A stretch of 64,000 nt of DNA, from NCBI GenBank assembly GCA_002384055.1, contig DGAU01000025.1, positions 55,242 through 119,241 of the forward strand, given 5' to 3'. Numbering within the stretch: position 1 is the stretch's first letter; the number at the start of each line of letters is the position of its first letter. The notes beneath the pieces are model-generated. The model saw only the letters and a program-made list of their open reading frames with translations, was not told the origin of the DNA and searched no databases. The position numbers and the translations under genes are program-made. This document shows positions 44,596 through 53,628 of the stretch, in pieces. The stretch is from Flavobacteriaceae bacterium UBA4022 (GTDB lineage: Bacteria; Bacteroidota; Bacteroidia; Flavobacteriales; Flavobacteriaceae).

Positions 44596-45144
44596 ATGAA
44601 ACACCGCAAATTAGCCAACAGCGAATTACACCGTCCCGAACCCGAAGCTTTAAGCGCCCTAAAACGGCATCCTTTGATTGTGGTTTTGGATCAGGTGCGC
44701 AGCCTCAATAATGTGGGGTCTGTATTCCGCACTGCCGATGCTTTTTTGGTGGAGCATATATATTTATGTGGGATTACCGCCACACCGCCACATCGTGATA
44801 TTCAAAAAACAGCACTCGGCGCAACCGAAACAGTGCCCTGGAGTCACCGAAACGACACGGTCGCCTTGGTCCTGGAACTCCAAGCCAAAGGGGTTCGGGT
44901 CTGGGCTGTGGAACAGGCCGAAAACGCCATCTGGCTCAGCCAATATAAGGGCCATCCAACAGAGCCTCAAGCCTTTGTTTTTGGCAATGAAGTTAAAGGC
45001 GTAGATCAAGCAGTTATCGATGTATGCGATGGCGTCATCGAAATTCCACAGGAGGGTGCCAAGCATTCTCTTAATATCGCGGTCAGCGCGGGTGTGGTTT
45101 TGTGGGAAGCCTTTCGACAGCATAAGGCCTTAATGGGCCAATAA
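44596..45144 (+). CDS. SpoU/TrmH family RNA 2'-O-methyltransferase
   Basis: A 182-residue SPOUT-fold methyltransferase. Motif 1 is in VLDQVRSLNNVGSVFRTADAF, motif 2 in AFVFGNEVKGVDQAVID and motif 3 in IEIPQEGAKHSLNIAVSAGVVLWE (quoted in parts), including the conserved Asn, Glu and Ser. The lack of an RNA-binding N-terminal domain fits TrmH/TrmL-type tRNA enzymes; the modified position is not known. It overlaps the convergent folK fusion by 15 bp. Confidence 0.9.
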   Translation: MKHRKLANSELHRPEPEALSALKRHPLIVVLDQVRSLNNVGSVFRTADAFLVEHIYLCGITATPPHRDIQKTALGATETVPWSHRNDTVALVLELQAKGVRVWAVEQAENAIWLSQYKGHPTEPQAFVFGNEVKGVDQAVIDVCDGVIEIPQEGAKHSLNIAVSAGVVLWEAFRQHKALMGQ

Positions 45145-46251
45145 GCGGCGCACCACGATCAAGTAATCTTTTCTGTTGTGCACAAAATCCAAATCGGTGA
45201 TGTCGATACGGCACAAAGGACTTCCAATCTCGCCACTGTTCAGGTACGTTTGATAACCCGCATGGATTTGCTGCAAGTATTCCGGAGCAATCGACTGCTC
45301 ATAATCCCGACCCCGCTTTTGGATATTGTCGAGTAAGCGATCCGTCGATTGGGCCAAATAAACATACAGATTGGGCCGTGGTACTTCACGGTGCATCAGA
45401 TGAAAGAACTTCTGATACAGGGTAAATTCCGGTTCAGACAAGGTGATTTTTGCAAAAATCAAAGACTTGAATCGGTCGTAGTCGGCAATCACCAAATCCC
45501 GAAACAAATCGTATTGGGTGGACTGTTCCACCAATTGCTGATAGCGATCCGCCAAAAAAGACATCTCCAAAGGGAATGCAAACCGATCCGCATCTTTATA
45601 AAACTCAGGCAAAAACGCATTGTCCTTAAAACGCTCTAAAATCAATTTACCGTTAAAATCGTGAGCCAACATACGCGCCAAACTGGTTTTTCCGGCGCCT
45701 ATATTACCTTCGATAGCGATGTATTTTAGCCGGGCAAGATCCAAGTCTTTTATCGGGTTGCGCAACCACTTGGCGAGCTTAGTAAGGCTGCTCTGGTCGG
45801 TTGTTTGCGCGAGCAATTCCTGGGCGGTGGCCTTAAGGGGCTCATGCCGCAAATTGGGGTAAATCTCTGCCAATGGTTCTAGAACGAATCGGCGATTTTG
45901 AATCTGTGGATGTGGCAGGGTGAGGGTTTTGGTATCGAGCACAACCTGCTGGTAAAAAAGCAAATCCAAATCAATACAACGCGCGCTGTATCCATTGACA
46001 GAGCGCACCCGGCCCAACTTATTTTCGATGGACAATAGATGCTCCAAAACCTCTTGTGGACTTAAGCGCGTTTCTATATGCGCCACAGCGTTATAAAAGT
46101 CTTCTCCCGCGAACCCCATAGCCGGAGATTGGTAAACACCCGATATTTTGACCAGACGACCGACCTCTTCGAACAGCAGGTCGGTGGCTTTCTGCAGCCA
46201 ATCAAATCGATGACCCTGGTTGCTTCCCAAGCCAACATAAATATTTTGCAA
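45130..46251 (-). CDS. folK: Fusion: HPPK (folate synthesis) plus deoxynucleoside kinase
   Basis: A 373-residue two-domain protein. Residues 1-160 are 6-hydroxymethyl-7,8-dihydropterin pyrophosphokinase: YVGLGSNQGHR at the start, SPAMGFAGEDFYN, RVRSVNGYSARCIDLDLLFY with the metal-binding Asp94 and Asp96, and LPHPQIQNRRFVLEPL. Residues 176-373 are a deoxynucleoside kinase: P-loop EGNIGAGKTS (181-190), the substrate loop ERFKDNAFLPEFY, the DRS-like region and the lid KRGRDYEQSI. The joint is a short helix (about 150-172). It couples folate synthesis and deoxynucleoside salvage in one chain. Confidence 0.93.
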   Translation of the reverse strand: MQNIYVGLGSNQGHRFDWLQKATDLLFEEVGRLVKISGVYQSPAMGFAGEDFYNAVAHIETRLSPQEVLEHLLSIENKLGRVRSVNGYSARCIDLDLLFYQQVVLDTKTLTLPHPQIQNRRFVLEPLAEIYPNLRHEPLKATAQELLAQTTDQSSLTKLAKWLRNPIKDLDLARLKYIAIEGNIGAGKTSLARMLAHDFNGKLILERFKDNAFLPEFYKDADRFAFPLEMSFLADRYQQLVEQSTQYDLFRDLVIADYDRFKSLIFAKITLSEPEFTLYQKFFHLMHREVPRPNLYVYLAQSTDRLLDNIQKRGRDYEQSIAPEYLQQIHAGYQTYLNSGEIGSPLCRIDITDLDFVHNRKDYLIVVRRLLAH

Positions 46252-46334
46252 TGGATCGATAATAGATTACTTTTACGTCAAACGAAATTAATCAACTGGC
46301 GCGTAACCAGCGTATATTTCTCAAAAAAAGTCTG

Positions 46335-47024
46335 ATGAATTCTACCGACAAAGCTTTGGCCTTTCGCATTTATATGATTTTGGCTTCCCTTTTCATTTGT
46401 TCGCTTGTGGTCTCTAACCTCATCTTTCAAAAGTTTTTTACCTGGGATTTTTTCGGCCTGTATACTTTCGAAATCTCAGTCGGTATTTTGCCTTACCCCA
46501 TTACATTTTTGATTACTGATCTGATCAGTGAAATGTATGGCAGAAAGATGGCCAACCAAGTCGTTACCGTCGGGATTTTTGCTTCAGTATTTTCGCTATT
46601 GATCATCAACGTCTCGGAATGGGTCCCTGCTACAGATTGGAGCCCCATAAGCGATGGCTTATTCCAAACCGTATTCGGCGCTACGGTGCTGGCGGTAGCG
46701 GCATCGATGATGGCCTACCTGTTTGCGCAATATATCGACATCCAGCTCTATCACTTTTGGAAGAAAATGACCCAAGGCAAGCATCTTTGGCTGCGCAATA
46801 ACTTCTCGACTTTCTTATCTCAGTTTGTGGATACGTTCACCGTATTATTTTTACTGTGCCTTTTTGGTAAAATAGATTGGGAGCTTTTTGCTGGCTTATT
46901 GCTTAGCGGCTATTTGTTTAAAGTATTAGTCGCAGCATTGGACACCCCATTGATGTATCTTGGAGTGGCTCTTTTTCGTAAAAGATTCAAGCTAAAAGGC
47001 TACGAAGAATTAGACTTAAGCTAG
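46335..47024 (+). CDS. Queuosine precursor transporter (YhhQ family)
   Basis: A 229-residue membrane protein with six or so hydrophobic segments. Family features are the first-helix region YMILASLFICSLVVSNLIFQK, the segment GILPYPITFLITDLISEMYG with its acidic and Gly residues, and YLFAQYIDIQLYHFWKK, plus the central LRNNFSTFLSQFVDTFTVL. Members of this family import queuine or preQ0/preQ1 for tRNA modification. It overlaps the convergent DUF2797 gene by 9 bp. No preQ1 riboswitch is evident upstream. Confidence 0.9.
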   Translation: MNSTDKALAFRIYMILASLFICSLVVSNLIFQKFFTWDFFGLYTFEISVGILPYPITFLITDLISEMYGRKMANQVVTVGIFASVFSLLIINVSEWVPATDWSPISDGLFQTVFGATVLAVAASMMAYLFAQYIDIQLYHFWKKMTQGKHLWLRNNFSTFLSQFVDTFTVLFLLCLFGKIDWELFAGLLLSGYLFKVLVAALDTPLMYLGVALFRKRFKLKGYEELDLS

Positions 47025-47810
47025 GACATTGATCCCCACGACCAAGCCCTCGTTACTCCTTACATTAAATACGGTTTGGTCCTCAAAAATCAGATATTGA
47101 CCTTTGATCCCCTTAAGACGCCCTTGATAAATCGGGGTTTTGGATAGGTTTAAACTTTGTGGCTTGCTTGGATAGGTGAGCACTGGAAAATGCATATGCG
47201 TCTCTTTTTCTTGAGACAAATAAGGCTTGACTTCTTCGGGTAAAAATGGTGTAAGACGATGTTTCCATTCCGCTAAGTCCACATCCTTGATCTCATTTTT
47301 GAGCATCGTCCGCCAATTGGTTTTGTCGCTCACATGGTCCTTAAGGGCCACTTCAGCAATTCCCGCTAAATAGCGGTTGGGCACTTCTACCAGAGGCAAA
47401 GCTTCATGCGCCCCTTGATCGATCCATCTGGTTGGAACTTGTGCTTTTCGCGTGACGCCCACCTTGATATTACTGCTATTAGCCAAATAGACGATATGGG
47501 GTTGCAACTGCATCTTTTGCTCATAGGCCAGATCGCGTTCTTCTATACCCAAATGGGCCTTACTTTGCTCCGGATGAATGATCCAATCCGCGGCCTGCGG
47601 CACTTCAAAAAAACAAGATTTACAGAAGCCTTGACGGAAGATGGGTTGACCACTGCCACAAGACAGACACGAATACCCTTTGAAGTTTATTTCAATGGTT
47701 TTGTCCAATAATTGATTCACTTGCACGAATTGACTACCGAGCTGCAAATAATACTGAATAGGCTCGATAAATTCAGTCGTCATTTTTCTCAAGACACCCT
47801 CAAATTGCAT
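47016..47810 (-). CDS. DUF2797 family protein
   Basis: A 264-residue protein. A four-cysteine motif, probably zinc-binding, is made by Cys48, Cys51, Cys63 and Cys66 (GYSCLSCGSG ... GFCKSCFFEV). Further conserved parts are HIVYLANSSNIKVGVTRKAQVPTRWIDQGA (in parts) with a GIY-YIG-like look, and VPNRYLAGIAEVALKDHVSDKTNWR. This matches DUF2797; the function is unknown. Its start is only 39 bp from the divergent GH3 gene, suggesting a shared control region. Confidence 0.88.
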   Translation of the reverse strand: MQFEGVLRKMTTEFIEPIQYYLQLGSQFVQVNQLLDKTIEINFKGYSCLSCGSGQPIFRQGFCKSCFFEVPQAADWIIHPEQSKAHLGIEERDLAYEQKMQLQPHIVYLANSSNIKVGVTRKAQVPTRWIDQGAHEALPLVEVPNRYLAGIAEVALKDHVSDKTNWRTMLKNEIKDVDLAEWKHRLTPFLPEEVKPYLSQEKETHMHFPVLTYPSKPQSLNLSKTPIYQGRLKGIKGQYLIFEDQTVFNVRSNEGLVVGINVLA

Positions 47811-47849
47811 AAAAAAGCAGTATTTTTAAAAATTAAAGATAAGGTAATT

Positions 47850-49367
47850 ATGCCAATTCCAGTTGTTAATTCGATTGCTTCATGGTTTCTGAAAAAGCGG
47901 ATTCATCAGATGGAGTTGTTTATGAAATACCCCAATGAAGTCCAGGAAGAACTCCTGTTCAAGCTCATCCAGAAGGCCAAATCAACTGAAATAGGCAAAG
48001 CCTATGACTTTGCCTCAATCACCACTTACCGGCAATTCGCAGAGCGTGTCCCTATGGGCAATTACGAAGCTAAGTCCCCCGATATTGAGCGCACCAGACG
48101 TGGCATCAACAACATCATTTGGCCCACACCCATAAAGTGGTTCGCCAAATCCAGTGGCACGACCAATGCGCAAAGTAAGTTCCTCCCCGTGAGTCCCGAA
48201 GCGCTAGAGTATTGTCATTATGCCGCCGGCAAAGACCTTTTGTGCACTTACTTGCACAACCATCCCGACTCACAGTTATTTTTGGGCAAAAGTCTGAGGC
48301 TCGGAGGAAGCAAAACCCTATACGAAGACAAAGGCACGATCTATGGCGATCTTTCGGCTATATTGATCGACAACATGCCTTTCTGGGCAGAATTCAGCAG
48401 CACCCCGAGTAACGAAGTTAGTTTGCTCTCGGATTGGGCCGTGAAACTACAAGCCATTGTGGACGAAACTACAAAAGAAAATGTCACCAGCCTTGCTGGC
48501 GTGCCCTCCTGGATGCTCGTTTTGCTTCATGAGGTCATGAGCACCACACAAGTCAGTCATCTGCATGAAGTTTGGCCGCAGCTCGAGGTTTATTTTCATG
48601 GCGGGGTGAGTTTTGAGCCCTACATCGATCAATATAAACCACTGCTCCCTCATAGCGATTTTAGGTATTACGAAATTTATAATGCCTCAGAGGGCTTTTT
48701 TGCGATCCAAGACCGCAGTGACCGCAACGATTTGTTGCTCATGTTAGATTATGGTATTTTTTATGAGTTCATTCCCATGGATACCTACAAAACAGACCAC
48801 GAAAAAGTACTGCTCCTTTCTGAGGTAGAAATTGGGGTCAATTACGCTATGGTCATCACGACCAATGCCGGATTATGGCGTTACAAAATTGGGGATACCA
48901 TGCGGTTTACCAGCCGAGATCCCTACCGGATCAAGATCAGTGGCAGAACAAGACACCACATCAATGTCTTTGGCGAAGAACTGATTGTCGAAAATGCAGA
49001 GCGCGGACTCAGGATCGCTTGTTTGGTGCATCATGCAGAAATCGTCGACTACACCGTTGGACCCATTTTTATGGAAGGCAGAAACAAAGGAGGGCATCAT
49101 TGGCTCATCGAATTCAAAAAAGCCCCAAAAGATTTGGCAGCATTCACGGACACTCTAGATCAAGAACTCAAGGCCGCCAATTCGGATTACCAGGCCAAAC
49201 GCCACGGCAACATTACCTTAAACCCCCCTGTGGTAGAGATTGCAAGACCACAACTTTTCTACCAATGGCTAGAAAGTAAAGAAAAACTCGGTGGGCAGCA
49301 CAAAGTTCCTAGACTCTCCAACAAACGGGATTTTCTCGAGGAGATGCTCGCGCGGAACGCTTCCTGA
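47850..49367 (+). CDS. GH3 auxin-responsive-like acyl-adenylating protein
   Basis: A 505-residue protein of the GH3 family (ANL superfamily), which in plants joins amino acids to hormones. The ATG at 47850 (MPIPVVNSIASWFLKK) is preferred over 47712. ATP-binding motifs are visible as WFAKSSGTTNAQSKFLPVS, RYYEIYNASEGFFAIQD and VITTNAGLWRYKIGDTMRF, followed by KISGRTRHHINVFGEELI. The bacterial substrate is unknown. It starts 39 bp from the divergent DUF2797 gene. Confidence 0.9.
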   Translation: MPIPVVNSIASWFLKKRIHQMELFMKYPNEVQEELLFKLIQKAKSTEIGKAYDFASITTYRQFAERVPMGNYEAKSPDIERTRRGINNIIWPTPIKWFAKSSGTTNAQSKFLPVSPEALEYCHYAAGKDLLCTYLHNHPDSQLFLGKSLRLGGSKTLYEDKGTIYGDLSAILIDNMPFWAEFSSTPSNEVSLLSDWAVKLQAIVDETTKENVTSLAGVPSWMLVLLHEVMSTTQVSHLHEVWPQLEVYFHGGVSFEPYIDQYKPLLPHSDFRYYEIYNASEGFFAIQDRSDRNDLLLMLDYGIFYEFIPMDTYKTDHEKVLLLSEVEIGVNYAMVITTNAGLWRYKIGDTMRFTSRDPYRIKISGRTRHHINVFGEELIVENAERGLRIACLVHHAEIVDYTVGPIFMEGRNKGGHHWLIEFKKAPKDLAAFTDTLDQELKAANSDYQAKRHGNITLNPPVVEIARPQLFYQWLESKEKLGGQHKVPRLSNKRDFLEEMLARNAS

Positions 49368-49441
49368 TAGATCGGTCATGGGTATAGGGTTTCGCCCAGC
49401 CCGCACAATAACGTTACAAAAGAAGGTTTTTCGCTACCAGA

Positions 49442-50671
49442 TTAGGAGGCCGCGCGCAATTTGGACAGTGCCGAGGAATTTAAATGCGCTTTAACATAAG
49501 CCAAATCAATGCTCAAAGTCGTGGTGTCTGTGCCCGGTAAATCAAACATATCATCGGTCAGTATGCTTTCGCATAACGAACGTAAGCCGCGCGCACCAAG
49601 TTGGTAATCTACAGCCTTCTTTACGATATAATCCAATGCCTCATCGGTAAAAGTCGCCTCAATACCATCCATCTCAAATAATTTCTGATATTGTTTAATG
49701 ATGGCATTTTTGGGCTCGGTCAAAATCGCTCTGAGCGCAGCCTCATCAAGAGGATTCATATAGGTCAGTACTGGGAGTCGGCCAATGATTTCTGGGATAA
49801 GGCCAAAATTCTTAAGGTCTTTGGGCGTCACAAACTGCAAAAGCTCTACTTCTTGACTGCTCTGCTCTTTGGAAGCGCTAAAGCCCATAGCCTGAAAGTT
49901 AAGTCGTTTGGAAATATGCCGTTCGATACCATCAAAAGCACCACCGGCGATAAATAAAATATTTTCTGTATTGACCTCAACAAATTTTTGATCAGGATGC
50001 TTGCGCCCTCCTTTTGGCGGCACATTAACCACAGTGCCTTCGAGTAGCTTTAGTAAAGCCTGCTGCACACCTTCGCCACTCACATCGCGGGTTATTGAAG
50101 GATTGTCGCTCTTACGGGCAATTTTGTCAATCTCGTCAATAAACACGATGCCCTTTTGGGCCTTATCCAAATCATAATCCGCGGCTTGTAACAAACGCGT
50201 TAGAATGCTCTCTACATCCTCACCGACATAACCTGCTTCGGTCAGCACGGTTGCATCTACAATAGCTAGGGGGACATTGAGCATTCGGGCAATGGTTTTT
50301 GCCACCAATGTTTTCCCGGTACCGGTTTGACCAACAATAATAATATTGCTCTTTTGGATCTCAACTGCATCATGGCTTTCGGGCTGCAACAATCGCTTGT
50401 AGTGGTTGTACACGGCTACAGACATGACCTTCTTAGTCTGGTCCTGACCGATCACATAATCATCCAAAAAAGCTTTAATGTCCTTAGGCTTTTTGATTAA
50501 AAAATCAAGGTCAACCTTGACTGATTGATCTTGCTCGTGTTCTTGCAAGACAATTCCATGAGCCTGCTCAATACAGTGATCACAAATATGTGCCGAATTT
50601 CCTGCTATCAGGAGATTCGTCTCTGCTTTTTTACGTCCACAAAAAGAACAATCTAGCGACTCTTTAGCCAT
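49442..50671 (-). CDS. clpX: ATP-dependent Clp protease ATP-binding subunit ClpX
   Basis: A 409-residue AAA+ unfoldase. The N-terminal zinc-binding domain has Cys8, Cys11, Cys30 and Cys33 (CSFCGRK ... HICDHC). The ATPase has Walker A GQTGTGKTLVA, Walker B GIVFIDEIDK and the pore loop GYVGEDVESI, plus the sensor-2 region LGARGLRSLCES. It unfolds tagged proteins for ClpP, encoded 4 bp upstream in the same operon. Confidence 0.97.
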   Translation of the reverse strand: MAKESLDCSFCGRKKAETNLLIAGNSAHICDHCIEQAHGIVLQEHEQDQSVKVDLDFLIKKPKDIKAFLDDYVIGQDQTKKVMSVAVYNHYKRLLQPESHDAVEIQKSNIIIVGQTGTGKTLVAKTIARMLNVPLAIVDATVLTEAGYVGEDVESILTRLLQAADYDLDKAQKGIVFIDEIDKIARKSDNPSITRDVSGEGVQQALLKLLEGTVVNVPPKGGRKHPDQKFVEVNTENILFIAGGAFDGIERHISKRLNFQAMGFSASKEQSSQEVELLQFVTPKDLKNFGLIPEIIGRLPVLTYMNPLDEAALRAILTEPKNAIIKQYQKLFEMDGIEATFTDEALDYIVKKAVDYQLGARGLRSLCESILTDDMFDLPGTDTTTLSIDLAYVKAHLNSSALSKLRAAS

Positions 50672-50675
50672 AGGT

Positions 50676-51356
50676 TTATTTTTTCTCGCGTGTCAAAATT
50701 TCATCAATCATACCGTATTTCAGGGCCTTGTCCGATTTCATCCAATAATCACGATCACTATCCTTATAAACTTTTTCGACAGTTTGCCCAGAATGAAATG
50801 CGATAATGGCATAAAGCTCATCACGTAGGGTGAGAATTTCTTTGGCCGTAATCTCTATGTCACTGGCTTGACCCTGAGCGCCACCCATAGGTTGGTGGAT
50901 CATGACTCTCGAGTGGGTCAGTCCACTGCGTTTGCCTTTGGCACCCGCGCAAAGCAATACGGCGCCCATTGAGGCGGCCATGCCAGTACAAATTGTGGCG
51001 ACATCTGGCTTAATGAACTGCATGGTATCGTAAATACCTAGTCCGGCATAAACACTACCTCCTGGCGAATTGATATAGATCTGAATATCCTTGGACGCAT
51101 CAACACTCTCCAAAAATAACAACTGTGCTTGAACAATATTAGCCACTTGATCATTGATAGCTGTCCCTAAGAAGATGATGCGGTCCATCATCAAACGAGA
51201 GAACACGTCAAATATCGCAATGTTCATCTGGCGCTCTTCAATAATGTTGGGCGTCAATCCCGTAGGGTACATGCTGCCCATTATTTGATTGTAATAAGTG
51301 CTGCTGACCCCTTGGTCTTTGATGGCAAATTTTTTGAATTCTTCTGAATAGTTCAT
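50676..51356 (-). CDS. clpP: ATP-dependent Clp protease proteolytic subunit ClpP
   Basis: A 226-residue serine protease. The active Ser129 is in TGMAASMGAVLL, His154 in RVMIHQPMGGAQG, and the Asp is in the DRDYWM region near residue 203. INSPGGSVYAGLGIYDTM is the oxyanion-hole strand. The N-terminus is about 25 residues longer than E. coli ClpP, probably a propeptide or a flavobacterial extension. It lies 4 bp before clpX and 80 bp after tig, with a terminator-like hairpin between. Confidence 0.96.
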   Translation of the reverse strand: MNYSEEFKKFAIKDQGVSSTYYNQIMGSMYPTGLTPNIIEERQMNIAIFDVFSRLMMDRIIFLGTAINDQVANIVQAQLLFLESVDASKDIQIYINSPGGSVYAGLGIYDTMQFIKPDVATICTGMAASMGAVLLCAGAKGKRSGLTHSRVMIHQPMGGAQGQASDIEITAKEILTLRDELYAIIAFHSGQTVEKVYKDSDRDYWMKSDKALKYGMIDEILTREKK

Positions 51357-51379
51357 ATTAAAGTCGGCATTTATGAGAC

Positions 51380-51413
51380 AAAAAAGGCGCTGAAATTAGG
51401 TTTCCAACGCCTT
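51380..51413 (-). terminator. Terminator or attenuator between tig and clpP
   Basis: On the minus strand AAGGCGTTG pairs with CAGCGCCTT across a 12-base loop (one U-G pair) and is followed by a T run. It lies 24 bp before the clpP start. Confidence 0.75.
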
Positions 51414-51436
51414 AAAGATAATTATTTTAGGTAGGA

Positions 51437-52759
51437 TTATGCGTAGGCTTCTTTAATGAATTGATCGTAGGAGATTGTTTTTGTTTTCAATTTCGCATTG
51501 GCCTTAAAAAATTCCAAGAGTTTCTTAGTATTAAGTTGTTCACTCAGACGTCGCACTTCTTCATCGTTACCCATGATGCGCGCCACAATACCATCCACTT
51601 CTTGGTCGGTAGGACTCATTTGTCCGTACTGGGCCATTTGGACCTTAATCATGTCGTGGGCAAAGGCATTCAATTCCTCAAATTTGATTTGAAGCTCAGG
51701 ATACGTCTCACGTAATTTTCCTTCAATCAATTGATAACGCAGCCCTTTTTCACTGCGGTCATACTCGGCTTCGGCCTCTTCTTGAGTCAATCTGACTTCG
51801 CCTGTACTTTGGATCCAACGTTTTAAAAAGTCTGCTGGCAATTTGAATTTTGTGTTATCGATAAGGGTTTCGATGACATCATTCAATAATTTCTGGTCAC
51901 TTTGCTGCACGAACTGGCGCTCGGCATCTTCTTTGATTTTGGCTTTAAGTTCTTTTTCAGAGGTCACTGCCCCTTCTCCGAAGAGCTTGTCAAAAAACGA
52001 TTGATCTAAAGCCGCCATTTCACGTGTATTAACTTCTTGTAGTTGAAAACTCACCACAGTATCCAGTCCTTGAACTTGCTCGGAGCTGAGTCCCAAATGA
52101 CGCGCCAACAAGGCATCCTCTTTAAAGAATCCTTTGGTCCCCAGGTCAATTTTATCGCCCACTTTACTTCCGACCAATGCGGTCATTTGCTTTTTGCCGT
52201 TAACCAATTCGAGTTCAAAAGTGGTTTTGTGCTCTATCGTACCCTGGGTATCGGTAAAGATTCCTGTGACCTCATCAGTTTTGCCTGCTTCGGTTTTTGA
52301 AATCAGCTTTCCGTATTGCTTACGAATGGTCTTGACCTGGTTGTCTAACATGGTCTTGTCCGCTTCAATATGATAGCTTAACGTTGCTTTTTTGTTAATG
52401 TCTACGGTAAATTCTGGAGCGAGTCCTAGCTCAAATTCAAAAGAGAAGTCATCACCGGTCCAGTCGATTTCTGTTTCATTTTTAGGCAAGGGATTGCCTA
52501 GGATATCCAGCTTCTGCTCATTGAAGTAGCTGTTCATTTTTTCTTGAAGTAATTTGTTCACTTCTTCCACCAAGACGGACTGACCAAACTGCTTCTTGAC
52601 CATGCCCATTGGGATCTGTCCTTTACGAAATCCTGGGATGTTGGCTGTTTTTTTGTAGTTGATTAGAACCTGATCTACCTTCTCTTGATAGTCCTTTTTT
52701 TCGATTACAACGGTCAATACCGCGTTCAATGCATCGATGTCTTTTTTTATGATTTCCAT
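51437..52759 (-). CDS. tig: Trigger factor
   Basis: A 440-residue ribosome-bound chaperone. The ribosome-binding loop region is NIPGFRKGQIPMGMVKKQFG (about residues 38-57), close to the family signature GFRxGK with Gln replacing Lys at the end. A divergent PPIase domain follows (about 150-245), then the helical substrate-cradle domain. The PPIase domain lacks clear FKBP residues, which is usual in Bacteroidota. Order tig-clpP-clpX is conserved in many bacteria. Confidence 0.93.
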   Translation of the reverse strand: MEIIKKDIDALNAVLTVVIEKKDYQEKVDQVLINYKKTANIPGFRKGQIPMGMVKKQFGQSVLVEEVNKLLQEKMNSYFNEQKLDILGNPLPKNETEIDWTGDDFSFEFELGLAPEFTVDINKKATLSYHIEADKTMLDNQVKTIRKQYGKLISKTEAGKTDEVTGIFTDTQGTIEHKTTFELELVNGKKQMTALVGSKVGDKIDLGTKGFFKEDALLARHLGLSSEQVQGLDTVVSFQLQEVNTREMAALDQSFFDKLFGEGAVTSEKELKAKIKEDAERQFVQQSDQKLLNDVIETLIDNTKFKLPADFLKRWIQSTGEVRLTQEEAEAEYDRSEKGLRYQLIEGKLRETYPELQIKFEELNAFAHDMIKVQMAQYGQMSPTDQEVDGIVARIMGNDEEVRRLSEQLNTKKLLEFFKANAKLKTKTISYDQFIKEAYA

Positions 52760-52785
52760 GTGGCTATACCCTTAAAAATTGGGTG

Positions 52786-52793
52786 CAAAAATA
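52786..52793 (-). promoter_or_regulatory. -7 promoter element for tig
   Basis: TATTTTTG on the minus strand, exact TAnnTTTG match, 26 bp before the tig ATG. Confidence 0.55.
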
Positions 52794-52857
52794 AACTATT
52801 TAATCGTACGCCACAAGAATTGTATAAAGCGATTTTATCTGCAGAAACTCAGAAGAC

Positions 52858-53628
52858 TTAGGCCGCCAAAAAGGCTGAAACAGCCGCCAAAAAATCCTCA
52901 GGATTTTCGGCATGAAGCCAATGGCCTGCACGTTCGATTTGTTGGAGTGTCGCCATGGGAAAATGGTGTTGCATGAGCCATAAATCGGTCGCCTCGATAT
53001 ACCCCGAATGGGCTCCTTTGAGGAATAGGGTCGGGCCGTCAAATCGGGCTTCCTCTTTAAGGGCTTGGCCAATTTGTTCTGCGTGCGTGCTGAGTGCTGG
53101 GACATTCACCCTGAGGCCGAGTTGCCCCGAAGCCACCCAATAAAGATTTTTGAGTAAAAATTGCCGAACACCAGGCTCAGGAACGTAAGTCGTCAAAATT
53201 TCTTCGGCCTGCTTGCGGGAAGTCAGCTGGGTATTATCCAGCTCTGATAAGCCCTTAAGGATGAACTGATGATGCTGTGGATAGGCTTTAGGTCCAATAT
53301 CAGCCACCACCAATTTTGCGCAAAGGTGGGGATTTTGTGTCGCGAAGGTCATGGCTGTTTTTCCACCCATCGAATGGCCTATTAAAACAACCCTTTGCAG
53401 TGCGTGGTGGATACAATAATGGCGTAAATCCTCGCTCAACAAGTTATAAGTAAATTGCGCATCATGAAAACTGCGTCCATGATTGCGCTGATCAACCAAA
53501 TGGACTTGATAACCCTGGTCTGCAAATTTTAATGCCAGTGTTTTCCAATTGTCTCCCATACCCAAAAACCCATGTAAAATAACTAATGGGCTACCCGAAC
53601 CGATAATCTGGCTGTGCAATGGAGTCAT
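52858..53628 (-). CDS. Alpha/beta hydrolase (YbfF-like esterase)
   Basis: A 256-residue hydrolase. The ATG at 53626-53628 overlaps the pdxJ stop in the ATGA arrangement and gives the family start; the longer frame from 53688 lies within pdxJ. The nucleophile Ser86 is in LIGHSMGGKTAM; ILHGFLGMGDNWK provides the oxyanion hole, VDQRNHGRS is the conserved DxRNHG motif, and the catalytic His is in ERAGHWLHAENP. The substrate is unknown. Translation is probably coupled to pdxJ. Confidence 0.9.
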   Translation of the reverse strand: MTPLHSQIIGSGSPLVILHGFLGMGDNWKTLALKFADQGYQVHLVDQRNHGRSFHDAQFTYNLLSEDLRHYCIHHALQRVVLIGHSMGGKTAMTFATQNPHLCAKLVVADIGPKAYPQHHQFILKGLSELDNTQLTSRKQAEEILTTYVPEPGVRQFLLKNLYWVASGQLGLRVNVPALSTHAEQIGQALKEEARFDGPTLFLKGAHSGYIEATDLWLMQHHFPMATLQQIERAGHWLHAENPEDFLAAVSAFLAA

